8,725 nt of DNA from the NCBI GenBank assembly GCA_959600065.1, contig CAUGKZ010000048.1, forward strand, positions 1 to 8,725, in the 5' to 3' direction. The translations under genes were made by a program, and so were the position numbers. This document shows positions 1 through 6,674 of this stretch, piece after piece. The notes under the pieces were generated by a model, which saw only the letters and a list, made by a program, of their open reading frames with translations, was not told the DNA's origin and did no database searches. Source of the DNA: an uncultured Kroppenstedtia sp. GTDB taxonomy: Bacteria; Bacillota; Bacilli; Thermoactinomycetales; DSM-45169. The first letter of the stretch is position 1. Every line of letters starts with the position of its first letter.

Positions 1-1
1 G

Positions 2-808
2 GGAGGAGAGCAGGTGTTTCCACGTTACTTTCAACTGCTGGCGCCAGGAGGGAGTCTCACCTTTCGCGGTTCCTTGGAGGGGGTTCACTTTACGTTTATG
101 GGTAAACGCGGAATTCTCTCCCCTCGGCAAGCTTTTGAAAGAGCGAAGATGCGGCGGGGAGAAAAGGTATTGATCTATTATGGCTCCCAGCGGGGTTCCA
201 AGGTAGACTCCCTGGGTATGGAGGCGATTGAGTCGGCACTCGACCTGGGCGGGATCCCAGTGGTGGCCGTCGCCACAGAGGAACAAGGCCGCTTCGTGAA
301 AGAACGCTGGGTTGGACAACTAGCAGGAGTATTCAGTCTGGAGGAGATCCAAAGGGAAGAGAAGTCTTTCGATTGGCCGGCGGCGCTTCCCGTTCTGCCG
401 GATCCGTCTTCGCAATTTCGGGAGTGTCGAGAGGCATTGACTCTGTATCAGGAACGGACGGTTCATCCTTTTTGCCAGCAGGCCCTTAGCCAGCTTGACA
501 GGGATGTCCATCTGGAAACGGGATTTGATCTGGTATTTGAACGGGGCAGGCAGGATACCCTCGGCATCAGTATTCACTTAGTTCGGCCCGGCACGGGGCG
601 GGTGGTATACGGGGAAGAGATGGCCGGTCGGCGCTATAGCTTTTATGCACCACAGGTTTGGATGAAGCAAAGACAGATCATCATGCCCACCGCCACCATT
701 TTGGGGGAGGCACCTGTTTCAGCAGGGCAGGCGCCGACTTCGGAGGAGAGGTTTTCTACCAACGTGGAACAGCTCGCCCATTGTCTGGAGCCGGTGAGTA
801 CTTGGTAA
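2..808 (+). CDS. C-terminal part of a zinc-type dehydrogenase, crotonyl-CoA reductase-like (5' end outside window)
   Basis: The reading frame is open to the left edge. A GTG at 14 is available, but no Shine-Dalgarno sits at a proper distance and the residues before it (GEQ) continue the protein smoothly, so I treat the gene as cut by the window. Counting from that GTG, residues 2-30 (FPRYFQLLAPGGSLTF then HFTFMGK) and 51-95 (KVLIYYG followed by an alternating hydrophobic pattern and PVVAVATEEQ) look like the Rossmann nucleotide-binding part of medium-chain dehydrogenases. SLEEI (108-112), FDLVFERG (171-178) and MAGRRYSFYAPQVWMKQR (203-220) recall a Bacillales/actinobacterial family annotated as zinc-binding dehydrogenase or crotonyl/acrylyl-CoA reductase. 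The likely role is NAD(P)H-dependent reduction of an enoyl-CoA-like substrate in the cytoplasm. The last 35 residues do not resemble the family end that I remember. The gene stops 15 bases before a strong terminator. The family call comes from memory and the substrate is unknown. Confidence 0.6.
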   Translation, partial: GGEQVFPRYFQLLAPGGSLTFRGSLEGVHFTFMGKRGILSPRQAFERAKMRRGEKVLIYYGSQRGSKVDSLGMEAIESALDLGGIPVVAVATEEQGRFVKERWVGQLAGVFSLEEIQREEKSFDWPAALPVLPDPSSQFRECREALTLYQERTVHPFCQQALSQLDRDVHLETGFDLVFERGRQDTLGISIHLVRPGTGRVVYGEEMAGRRYSFYAPQVWMKQRQIIMPTATILGEAPVSAGQAPTSEERFSTNVEQLAHCLEPVSTW

Positions 809-823
809 AATTGTTGTCTAAGA

Positions 824-860
824 AGAACCGTCTGTCGGTCACAGACGGTTCTCTTTTTAT
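824..860 (+). terminator. Rho-independent terminator of the dehydrogenase gene
   Basis: A perfect 12-bp stem (824-835 with 841-852, core GAACCGTCTGT / ACAGACGGTTC) closes a five-base loop and is followed by TTTTT at 854-858 within a T-rich stretch. It starts 15 bases after the TAA at 806-808, so it ends the left-hand transcription unit and separates it from the GHL10 gene. Confidence 0.9.
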
Positions 861-983
861 TCTATTTTCCCCTGAAGTCAGATTTCTACAAATCTCGCAA
901 TACATACAAGATAGAATGAGAGTGCGAGACGAGACCCTCCAGGTGCGGGTCCAGTCCAGATCATGGGGTTGAGGAGGAGAAAA

Positions 984-2486
984 ATGAAGCGATGGGTGGC
1001 AGGGTTGACGATGCCGGGAGTATTATCGTTGTTTGCGGGAGGCCCTGTGCCGGTGGGTGCAGTGGAGCCGAAACGGGAATTCCGCGCTTTTTGGGTGGAT
1101 GCCTTTCATGATGGGTTTAAATCTCCGGAACAGGTGGATCAATTGTTGAGAGATGTCAGACGGTCCCAAGCCAATGCCGTGATGGTGCAAGTGCGCCGCC
1201 GAGGGGATGCTTATTTCAACAAGGCTTTGGAACCTCGCACGGAAGACCCGGCTTTGCAAGCGGACTTTGATGCGCTGGATTATCTTTTGAAGCAGGCTCA
1301 CAGCGGGACACCTCGCATCGAAGTGCATGCTTGGTTGACCACACTGCCCATTTGGAATTCTGCAACTCCACCGCAATCTCCGGATCACGTGTTTAATCGG
1401 CATGGTCCCGGAGCAAAGGGACGGGATTATTGGCTGATGGACAGTTATGACGGGGAGAACCGCTCTGGAGCCAATTATTTGTTGGATCCGGGCCATCCCG
1501 ATGCTCTCGATTACACCGTGGATCAATATATTCATGTGGCGAAACAGTACCCTGTGGATGGTATCCATCTGGATTTGGTCCGGTATATGGGGGAGGAATG
1601 GGGATACAATCCGGTCAGTCTGGAGCGTTATCAGAAACAGACAGGGTTGGAGGAAAAGCCTCATCCTGAGGATGCAAGGTGGAAAGAGTGGCGTCGGAAA
1701 CAGGTAGATCATCTCTTACGGAAGGTTTATCTGAAATCGATCGCCATCCGTCCGGATCTGAAAGTATCGGCGGCGGTGATCGCCTGGGGGAAAGGTCCAC
1801 AGACCTTAGCAGAATATAAACAATCCGCCCCTTACAACCAAGTGATGCAAAACTGGGATGGCTGGCTTTCCGAGGGGATCCTGGATCTGGTGTTACCGAT
1901 GAACTATGACAGGGAACATGAGGAGGAGCAGAGAGAGTGGTACCATCTCTGGGTCGATTGGGAAAAAGATCACCAGTATAACCGACAGATCGCCGCCGGA
2001 CCGGGTATCTACCTCAACTCCATCTCTGGTAGCCTCTCCCAGATCAGCCGGGCTCAGACCCCTTCTGCGGCGGGGAATCACCTTGTTGGGGTTAGTCTTT
2101 ACAGTTATGCCGAAACCAACAAAGACGAGGCTTCCCGTGAGGAATTCTTGACAGCTCTCACCAAGGCGACTTCCCATGGAAAGCCGGTATTCGCAGAGCC
2201 TGCTCTCCCGCCGAAGATGCCCTGGAAAACCCGTCCGCAAAAGGGTGCACTGATGGGACAAGTTCTTGACAGTAAAGGAAACTCGCCAGATGGACTGACT
2301 CTTCGACTCCGCCAGGGAAAGCGGATTCACACACTCCTAACCGACGGCAACGGCTTTTTCGGGAAGACAGAACTGTCCCCAGGTCTATACATCCTCAAAT
2401 CGGATCGATTATCCAGCTCCAATCGCCTGCAAACCGTCCGTGTGACTGCGGGAAGGGTGACGGAGGTGAAGGTACAACTGAAATGA
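984..2486 (+). CDS. Secreted GHL10-family (DUF187-like) glycosyl-hydrolase-like protein with C-terminal regulatory-like domain
   Basis: I chose ATG 984, not the ATG at 963, because GGAGGAG at 973-979 sits just upstream of 984 and would otherwise be inside the gene. This gives 500 residues. Residues 1-27 form a signal peptide: MKR, a hydrophobic core, then VGA before VEPKREF. Residues 32-400 match the glycosyl-hydrolase-like 10 family (B. subtilis YngK type): REFRAFWVDAF near 31-41, ANAVMVQVR at 63-71, EVHAWL at 113-118, VDGIHLDLVRY at 191-201, and LDLVLPMNYD at 300-309. The acidic residues in the last two segments lie at barrel strand ends where the catalytic site of such proteins would be. 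Residues about 421-500 (GALMGQVLDSKGNSPDGLTL onward, with TDGNGFF and SPGLYIL) look like a carboxypeptidase regulatory-like or Cna-B beta-sandwich, probably for surface or carbohydrate attachment. Family members are thought to act on extracellular or cell-wall glycans; the real substrate is unknown. No clear promoter is visible in the preceding 120 bases. Confidence 0.85.
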   Translation: MKRWVAGLTMPGVLSLFAGGPVPVGAVEPKREFRAFWVDAFHDGFKSPEQVDQLLRDVRRSQANAVMVQVRRRGDAYFNKALEPRTEDPALQADFDALDYLLKQAHSGTPRIEVHAWLTTLPIWNSATPPQSPDHVFNRHGPGAKGRDYWLMDSYDGENRSGANYLLDPGHPDALDYTVDQYIHVAKQYPVDGIHLDLVRYMGEEWGYNPVSLERYQKQTGLEEKPHPEDARWKEWRRKQVDHLLRKVYLKSIAIRPDLKVSAAVIAWGKGPQTLAEYKQSAPYNQVMQNWDGWLSEGILDLVLPMNYDREHEEEQREWYHLWVDWEKDHQYNRQIAAGPGIYLNSISGSLSQISRAQTPSAAGNHLVGVSLYSYAETNKDEASREEFLTALTKATSHGKPVFAEPALPPKMPWKTRPQKGALMGQVLDSKGNSPDGLTLRLRQGKRIHTLLTDGNGFFGKTELSPGLYILKSDRLSSSNRLQTVRVTAGRVTEVKVQLK

Positions 2487-2678
2487 GAGGGGGCTTCCTT
2501 CGGAATCGCTACACTCAGGATCTTGAAGTATGATTAAAGGGAAGGGATTCTACATGGATTATCTTGGGTTTCAGAAAGTAGCCATCGAAATGGGAGATCA
2601 TTTGTATGGATGATTCAGGCCTGAAAAAAGGATCCGAGCTCTCCAAGTGGAAATTCTAAGAGCGGGAGGTGGATTCAG

Positions 2679-3983
2679 ATGTGGTTCAACAAAGAAGAGA
2701 ATGGATTCTACCGCAAAGAGGACCGAGAACGTCGGATGGCACATCGCCCCCGTTCGGAACGGGATTTGCGAGATCCCTTTGAACGGGATCACGGACGGAT
2801 TGTCCACAGTGCCGCCTTCCGGCGGTTGCAATCAAAAAAGCAAGTGCTCGGTACCGACCGTGGGGATTTTCACCGAACCCGTTTAACTCATTCGATGGAG
2901 GTAGCCCAGATTGCCCGGGGAATCGCACTTTCCCTCAATCTCCGCTCCCCTTGGCTTCCGGAGGAGAGGAAGATCGACATCTCGCTGGTGGAAGCTGCCG
3001 CCTTGGCTCACGATCTGGGCCATCCTCCCTTTGGCCATGAAGGGGAGCGGGCCCTGCACCGATGCATGTTGAAGGAGGGGGGATTTGAAGGAAACGCTCA
3101 GACGTTCCGCATCCTGACCCGATTGGAGGGAAAGAAAGGGGAGGGGTTGAACCTGACTCGGGCCTTATTGCTCTCCGTCATGAAATATCCCATTCTGCTG
3201 GATAAAGCTTTGCGGGATGCGAACTCCTATACGACGGATTTCCCCCCAAAGGCGAGTATCTATGCGGATGATCAGGAAGCATTCCATTGGGTGCTGGACC
3301 CCTTTACAGAAGAGGAAATCCGGTTTTTTATGGAAACAGAACCTGAAGCTTTCCCTTTCCCCCGGACCTGTCGCAAGTCTTTGGAGTGTTCTCTGATCGA
3401 TCTGGCTGATGATATTGCATATGCCACTCATGATTTGGAGGATGCTGTCAGTTTTCGCTTGGTGGAGGTGGAGGAGCTGCAGGAAATCTTGGAGGAGGTG
3501 GCTCCGTCTTCATCATACGAGGAGTTGCAGCAGGCCAGAGCCCTGGCCCAGAGTCTCCATCCTCGGCAAGAGGACTTCAAATACAGACTGAAGCAGATGG
3601 TGGCCAATCTGATCTCCGCCTTTGTCAACCATACAGATCTGGTGAAACAAGGGGATTCGAGGTGTTCCCCTCGTTTTCATTATCGGGTGGTTCTCCCCAA
3701 AGGGTTGGAGCAATTGAATGGGGCACTGAAGGAAATGGTCAGGAAACGGGTGATCGATTCCCCTGAAGTTCAAGCCCTGGCATTCAAGGGAGAGCGGATC
3801 GTCCGGTTGCTGTTTGATGCGATGATGGATGAAGAAAAATTGCTTCCAGAAAACGATCGCAAAAGCTTGGAACTCGCACCGGATCAGCGGGCGAGGATCG
3901 TTTGCGATTACATCGCAGGAATGACGGATCCCTTTGCCGAGCGCATGTACCGCCGGTTGTACGGGTCTGGTCGGGAGCTCTGA
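2679..3983 (+). CDS. dgt: Deoxyguanosinetriphosphate triphosphohydrolase, type 2 (HD superfamily)
   Basis: This 434-residue cytoplasmic protein should split dNTPs, typically dGTP, into the nucleoside and inorganic triphosphate. The N-terminal signature is complete: RDPFERDHGRIVHSAAFRRL (31-50), then QVLGTDRGDFHRTRLTHS (55-72). The HD metal site is intact: H71, H111-D112 in AHDLGHPPFGH (110-120), and the distal aspartate in LIDLADDIAYATHDLED (239-255). GNAQTFRILTRLE (138-150) is also a family mark. The length of about 430 residues and the LADDIAYATHDLEDA segment place it with type-2 dGTPases rather than the 505-residue E. coli Dgt. GGGAGGTGG at 2664-2672, six bases before ATG 2679, fixes the start. 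A 192-base spacer separates it from the GHL10 gene, and 48 bases with no terminator separate it from the next gene, so the latter two may be co-transcribed. Some members of this branch limit phages by draining dGTP; whether this one does so is not shown by the sequence. Confidence 0.92.
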   Translation: MWFNKEENGFYRKEDRERRMAHRPRSERDLRDPFERDHGRIVHSAAFRRLQSKKQVLGTDRGDFHRTRLTHSMEVAQIARGIALSLNLRSPWLPEERKIDISLVEAAALAHDLGHPPFGHEGERALHRCMLKEGGFEGNAQTFRILTRLEGKKGEGLNLTRALLLSVMKYPILLDKALRDANSYTTDFPPKASIYADDQEAFHWVLDPFTEEEIRFFMETEPEAFPFPRTCRKSLECSLIDLADDIAYATHDLEDAVSFRLVEVEELQEILEEVAPSSSYEELQQARALAQSLHPRQEDFKYRLKQMVANLISAFVNHTDLVKQGDSRCSPRFHYRVVLPKGLEQLNGALKEMVRKRVIDSPEVQALAFKGERIVRLLFDAMMDEEKLLPENDRKSLELAPDQRARIVCDYIAGMTDPFAERMYRRLYGSGREL

Positions 3984-4031
3984 TCATATTTATTCCTCTC
4001 TTTATACAAACTAGGAAAGGGAGGAATCCAT

Positions 4032-4469
4032 ATGAGCATGATCCGGATGGGACAAGCCCTATGGGTAGGAGTATGGGTAGGAGTCTGGCTGATGACAGGG
4101 GGTCTGTCCCCAGTGGCAACTGGGGCGGAGCCGACGCGGATGGAATTGACCGGAACTATGCATTTGATCCAAATCCAAGGTGGTTGCTGGGTGTTGGAAT
4201 CAGATCAGGGAAAACGCTATGAACTGGTGGGGGACCAGGCCTCCCTTCTTCCCTTGCGGCGAGAGGGTTTGCGGGTGAGTGTGGAGGTGGAGGCGGATCC
4301 GAATCTGGTAGGGCGTTGCATGGTGGGCCAGATGGTTCGTCTGATTCGGGTAATCCCCACAGAAACACATGGATCCCTTGGGAGAGAGTTCTTTGGAAGA
4401 GTGGGGCAGACAGTTTCCCGGTGGCTGGAAAAGGGGAGGGCCACTCTTTTAGGCTTTCCTGGGGCTTAA
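4032..4469 (+). CDS. Small secreted protein of unknown function
   Basis: I do not recognise a named gene. The 145-residue protein begins with a signal peptide: a hydrophobic core with WVGVWVGVW at 11-19 and a likely cleavage after TGA at about residue 32. There is no lipobox cysteine, so it should be released or loosely wall-attached. Residues 38-107 form a small beta-rich region (MELTGTMHLIQIQGGCWVLE, GKRYELV, GLRVSVEVEAD, CMVGQMVRLIRV). The pattern resembles small secreted domains in which GGxW and a YEL-type strand are followed by a paired G-L-R-V strand, of the DUF5818-like sort. C52 and C97 could form a disulfide. The C-terminal 35 residues are basic and amphipathic. AAAGGGAGG at 4016-4024, seven bases before the ATG, supports the start. 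It follows the dGTPase gene at 48 bases and probably shares its transcript. The function is unknown. Confidence 0.75.
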   Translation: MSMIRMGQALWVGVWVGVWLMTGGLSPVATGAEPTRMELTGTMHLIQIQGGCWVLESDQGKRYELVGDQASLLPLRREGLRVSVEVEADPNLVGRCMVGQMVRLIRVIPTETHGSLGREFFGRVGQTVSRWLEKGRATLLGFPGA

Positions 4470-4569
4470 TCGGCGGAGAGTCAGTCGGCTCAGATCGTAT
4501 CTTTCTTCCATGACCATTGGATCTTTCGGCAAAGGCTGTAAATCTTTCATGATGGTATGAAGCGCAGTA

Positions 4570-4605
4570 AACGCCCCCGACAGGGATGTTCCGGTCGGGG
4601 GCGTT
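4570..4605. terminator. GC-rich hairpin between convergent genes, probable bidirectional terminator
   Basis: A perfect 12-bp stem (4570-4581 with 4594-4605, AACGCCCCCGAC / GTCGGGGGCGTT) has a 12-base loop. It lies between the plus-strand gene ending at 4469 and the minus-strand gene ending at 4685. The T-tracts on either side are short (TT on plus, TTT on minus), so it is a strong hairpin but a weak classical terminator. The remaining bases from 4470 to 4684 show nothing else convincing. Confidence 0.6.
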
Positions 4606-4684
4606 CATGATGTACAAATCAGTGCTCGTTTCAATAACCGAGCCGCTTTTGTCCAGGAAAAAGGTGCAATCACCGGATCACGGT

Positions 4685-4996
4685 TCAATAATAAGAAGGT
4701 TTGGTTTGAGGGCGGGCAGGATATTCCGACTCTTCCTCATCCGTGGATCCAAATTCGGTTACCAGCGGTTGCCGCTCGATGTCCAGAATATCCTGCCATT
4801 CATCTCTGGGCGTGTCCGTTGTGTCAGGCGTTAGATTGAGACGGTCGACTTCGACCGTATGTATTTCCTTACGGATATGGATGGAGTTCAGTTCAAAGTA
4901 TTTTTCCAACACCCGGCGAAGGTCCCGTTGAAACTCTTCTTTGTTCTTGCCCTCATACTCTTGGGCGATATCAATTTGGATATCCAGTTTCCGCAT
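4685..4996 (-). CDS. Small hypothetical protein
   Basis: I do not recognise a family. The gene encodes 103 mostly charged residues with no signal peptide or membrane segment, so it is probably cytoplasmic. The N-terminal half (about 1-55) looks folded: MRKLDIQIDI forms a strand, EEFQRDLRRVLEKYFEL (20-36) an amphipathic helix, and IHIRKEIHTVEVDRLNL (39-55) one or two strands. This beta-alpha-beta arrangement suggests a small domain with an alternating charged strand. The C-terminal half (about 56-103) is acidic and low in structure (TPDTTDTPRDEW, then STDEEESEYPARPQ). The start is well supported: on the minus strand AGGAAGGAG (complement of 5005-5013) precedes the ATG by eight bases. It converges on the secreted protein gene and diverges from the GNAT gene, so it is probably monocistronic. 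Confidence 0.7.
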   Translation of the reverse strand: MRKLDIQIDIAQEYEGKNKEEFQRDLRRVLEKYFELNSIHIRKEIHTVEVDRLNLTPDTTDTPRDEWQDILDIERQPLVTEFGSTDEEESEYPARPQTKPSYY

Positions 4997-5046
4997 GTGG
5001 GTGGCTCCTTCCTGATATACTCTCCTCCACAGGTGTATCCACCTTC

Positions 5047-5076
5047 ATACTAAGACAAAACCCCAGGCAGTGACAA
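5047..5076 (-). promoter_or_regulatory. Possible sigma-A promoter of the small hypothetical gene
   Basis: Reading the minus strand, TTGTCA (complement of 5071-5076, five of six to TTGACA) and TAGTAT (complement of 5047-5052, four of six to TATAAT) are separated by 18 bases. They lie about 50 bases before the start codon at 4996. The spacing and position are reasonable, but the -10 match is only moderate. Confidence 0.35.
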
Positions 5077-5249
5077 GCCGCCGACAGGTTACCCTCTTTA
5101 TACAGTGTGCTTCACTCTCGTAGCGTCCGCTGAATGGATTTGGCCCCGGCCGCTTGTTTGTGGGTGGCCTTATTTTTATTGTGGCAGGAGCCGTGGCTGT
5201 GATAGATTGATAACAAACATATACCATGAAGTTGAAAGGGTGAGGATCC

Positions 5250-5816
5250 TTGGGGATGGCAAGCGATCGGATTGAACTCCGTTTTTTGAAGGAGTCGGAG
5301 GCGGAATTATCTTTAAGTCTTCACCTGAGAAATCGCTTATTTTTTGAGCGCTACTCCGTCACCCGGGAAGATTCTTTTTACACTCTCGATGCACGGAAGG
5401 AAGCGATTAGGCAGCAACAGAAGTTGCGGGAAGAGGATGCTTCTTATTCCTTTGGGATTTTTCTCAGGAAAACAGGTGAATTGATCGGGGAGATCGCTCT
5501 TACCGATATTCATCGCTCCAACTTGCAGAGTTGCTTGCTGGGTTATCTTTTGGATGAAGGGCATAACGGGAAAGGATATATGACGGAAGCGATCCGGTTG
5601 GCTGTCACATATGCTTTTGATGAGTTGAATCTGCACCGGATTGAAGCCGGGGTGATGCCAAAAAATCCGGGTTCAATGCGGGTTCTGGAAAAAGCGGGTT
5701 TTCAAAAGGAAGGTCTGGCTCGAAAAAACGTGGAGATCAATGGCCGCTGGGAAGATCACTGGATCTTTTCCATTTTGAACGGGGAGCACCGCAAGCAAAT
5801 CTGTCCGGCTGGCTGA
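5250..5816 (+). CDS. GNAT-family N-acetyltransferase, RimJ/RimL type
   Basis: This protein should transfer an acetyl group from acetyl-CoA to an amine, perhaps a protein N-terminus or a small-molecule amine, in the cytoplasm. In the 188-residue version the domain runs from DRIELRFL (6-13) to about 178. The acetyl-CoA pyrophosphate-binding loop is GHNGKGYMTEAIRL (104-117), preceded by the strand LLGYLLDE. LHRIEAGVMPKNPGSMRVLE (128-147) then KAGFQKEG (148-155) is the classic C-terminal motif of RimJ/RimL-type enzymes, in which the conserved N-x-x-S/A-x-x-x-L-E contacts CoA. The start is uncertain. TTG 5250 has GGTGA at 5239-5243 six bases upstream, whereas ATG 5256 is twelve bases from it; I keep TTG for spacing, and the difference is only two residues. 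The gene stands alone on its strand, divergent from the small hypothetical gene, and is closed by a hairpin overlapping its stop. The substrate cannot be read from the sequence. Confidence 0.9.
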   Translation: MGMASDRIELRFLKESEAELSLSLHLRNRLFFERYSVTREDSFYTLDARKEAIRQQQKLREEDASYSFGIFLRKTGELIGEIALTDIHRSNLQSCLLGYLLDEGHNGKGYMTEAIRLAVTYAFDELNLHRIEAGVMPKNPGSMRVLEKAGFQKEGLARKNVEINGRWEDHWIFSILNGEHRKQICPAG

Positions 5817-5841
5817 ATGCCTTACCGGACTTATCTTCTTT
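5803..5841 (+). terminator. Probable intrinsic terminator of the GNAT gene, overlapping its stop codon
   Basis: GTCCGG at 5803-5808 pairs with CCGGAC at 5825-5830, and an inner GGC/GCC pair (5811-5813 with 5819-5821) shortens the loop. The T-rich run TTATCTTCTTT follows at 5831-5841. The TGA at 5814-5816 lies inside the hairpin. The convergent yqhG gene ends at 5841, so the signal sits exactly between the two genes. The stem is interrupted and the T-run contains C and A, so its strength is moderate. Confidence 0.55.
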
Positions 5842-6674
5842 CAATCAGATTCCTCCGCACTCTCTGGTGGCGAATCGAGGTAAAAGAGTCCGGCGTTAAT
5901 CACTTCCACTTCGACTCGGGGGTGATACTGCCAGACGGTTTCCCGGAGTCGCTGTCTCTTCTCCGCATGGAGAGCATCACTCATTCGCCACTCCTCGGGA
6001 TAATAGGAGTGGAGTTGTTCCAGCTCTTGCTCCATTCGCTCCATGGACTTCCGGGCCCAAGACAGGTCTTGCTGTTCAATATATCCCTGCAAGTGGTATT
6101 CCAGTTCACCCACAGCCTCTGCCAGGGGAAAAAGGGGCGGGAGTATATGGCGATGGGAGGGCAGACGAGGAGACCAATTGCGGTGCTGGATCCGGGGATA
6201 AAAATCTTTAGCCACCTCTCCAGTTCGCAGATGGATCCCCAGATGCAGAATTTCATCTTTTTTCATATCACAGATATAGGATACGTGGTAGTTGACTCCC
6301 AGCCAGGGATCGTAGGGCTTGGAACCGAGCCCGTTGCGCACCGGACGAGGGGTCTCCTCATATAAACGGACAAATCGTCCGTTTTTTTGTGCGGAGGCGA
6401 GCATCTGGTTGAACCGGGGAGAACCGTAGCTCAACAACTCGGCCCGGACTCCCTGAGGGGCGTCAGTTCCATCAAATATCCAGGTCAAGGTGCTCGGCTG
6501 GGGTGAAAGTCCCATCTTCTCTACATACATCCAGTAGAAGGGGCGGTGAACCAGGTCCTGATCCGCCTCCACAGAGAGTTCCACCTGGATTTGATTAGGG
6601 GCTTTTTCCAGGATGCGGCAGTCGAAGGCGTCCAGGTATCGTTCAGCAAAAGATTCAACTTGAGTGGGTTCCAT
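5841..6674 (-). CDS. yqhG: YqhG family protein of unknown function
   Basis: The 277-residue protein resembles the YqhG family (Bacillales proteins of unknown role, about 260 residues) and lies directly after the SNF2 helicase gene, as in B. subtilis. Recognisable features are the N-terminal VESFAERYLDAFDC (6-19), DLVHRPFYWMYVEKMG (40-55), LTWIFD (63-68), YDPWLGVNYHVSYICD (121-136), and a long charged helical stretch at about 185-245 that is probably coiled coil (ARKSMERMEQELEQLHSYY, 207-225). There is no signal peptide or membrane segment. The start overlaps the end of yqhH by 20 bases, and a strong GAGGTGA site (complement of 6681-6687) lies six bases before the ATG inside the helicase gene, so translation is probably coupled. 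The acidic tail ESAEESD ends the protein. No catalytic motif is visible. A role as helicase partner is inferred from linkage alone. Confidence 0.85.
   Translation of the reverse strand: MEPTQVESFAERYLDAFDCRILEKAPNQIQVELSVEADQDLVHRPFYWMYVEKMGLSPQPSTLTWIFDGTDAPQGVRAELLSYGSPRFNQMLASAQKNGRFVRLYEETPRPVRNGLGSKPYDPWLGVNYHVSYICDMKKDEILHLGIHLRTGEVAKDFYPRIQHRNWSPRLPSHRHILPPLFPLAEAVGELEYHLQGYIEQQDLSWARKSMERMEQELEQLHSYYPEEWRMSDALHAEKRQRLRETVWQYHPRVEVEVINAGLFYLDSPPESAEESD

Noticed and set aside
882..910. CATACAAG at 903-910 as a sigma-E-type -10 box before the GHL10 gene
   Set aside because: The -10 match is good except for the last base, but the -35 position (ATTTCTA) does not fit the sigma-E consensus, and no sigma-A promoter is clear either.
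658..972. Overlapping plus-strand frame (104 codons) as the true continuation of the dehydrogenase
   Set aside because: It runs through the strong terminator hairpin at 824-852, has no ribosome site, and its sequence does not match the family tail.
1023..1712. Long minus-strand open frame (229 codons) opposite the GHL10 gene
   Set aside because: It lies entirely within a well-supported gene and its translation has no recognisable features; a shadow frame.
4546..4612. Nine-base direct repeats TTCATGATG (4546-4554 and 4604-4612) around the GC-rich hairpin, as the scar of a tiny mobile element
   Set aside because: The right copy overlaps the end of the hairpin stem and the unit is under 70 bases with no transposon-like ends; chance is more likely.
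5045..5227. Minus-strand 60-codon frame in the divergent spacer
   Set aside because: It has no good ribosome site, unlikely composition, and would cover the promoter region of the neighbouring gene; probably not coding.
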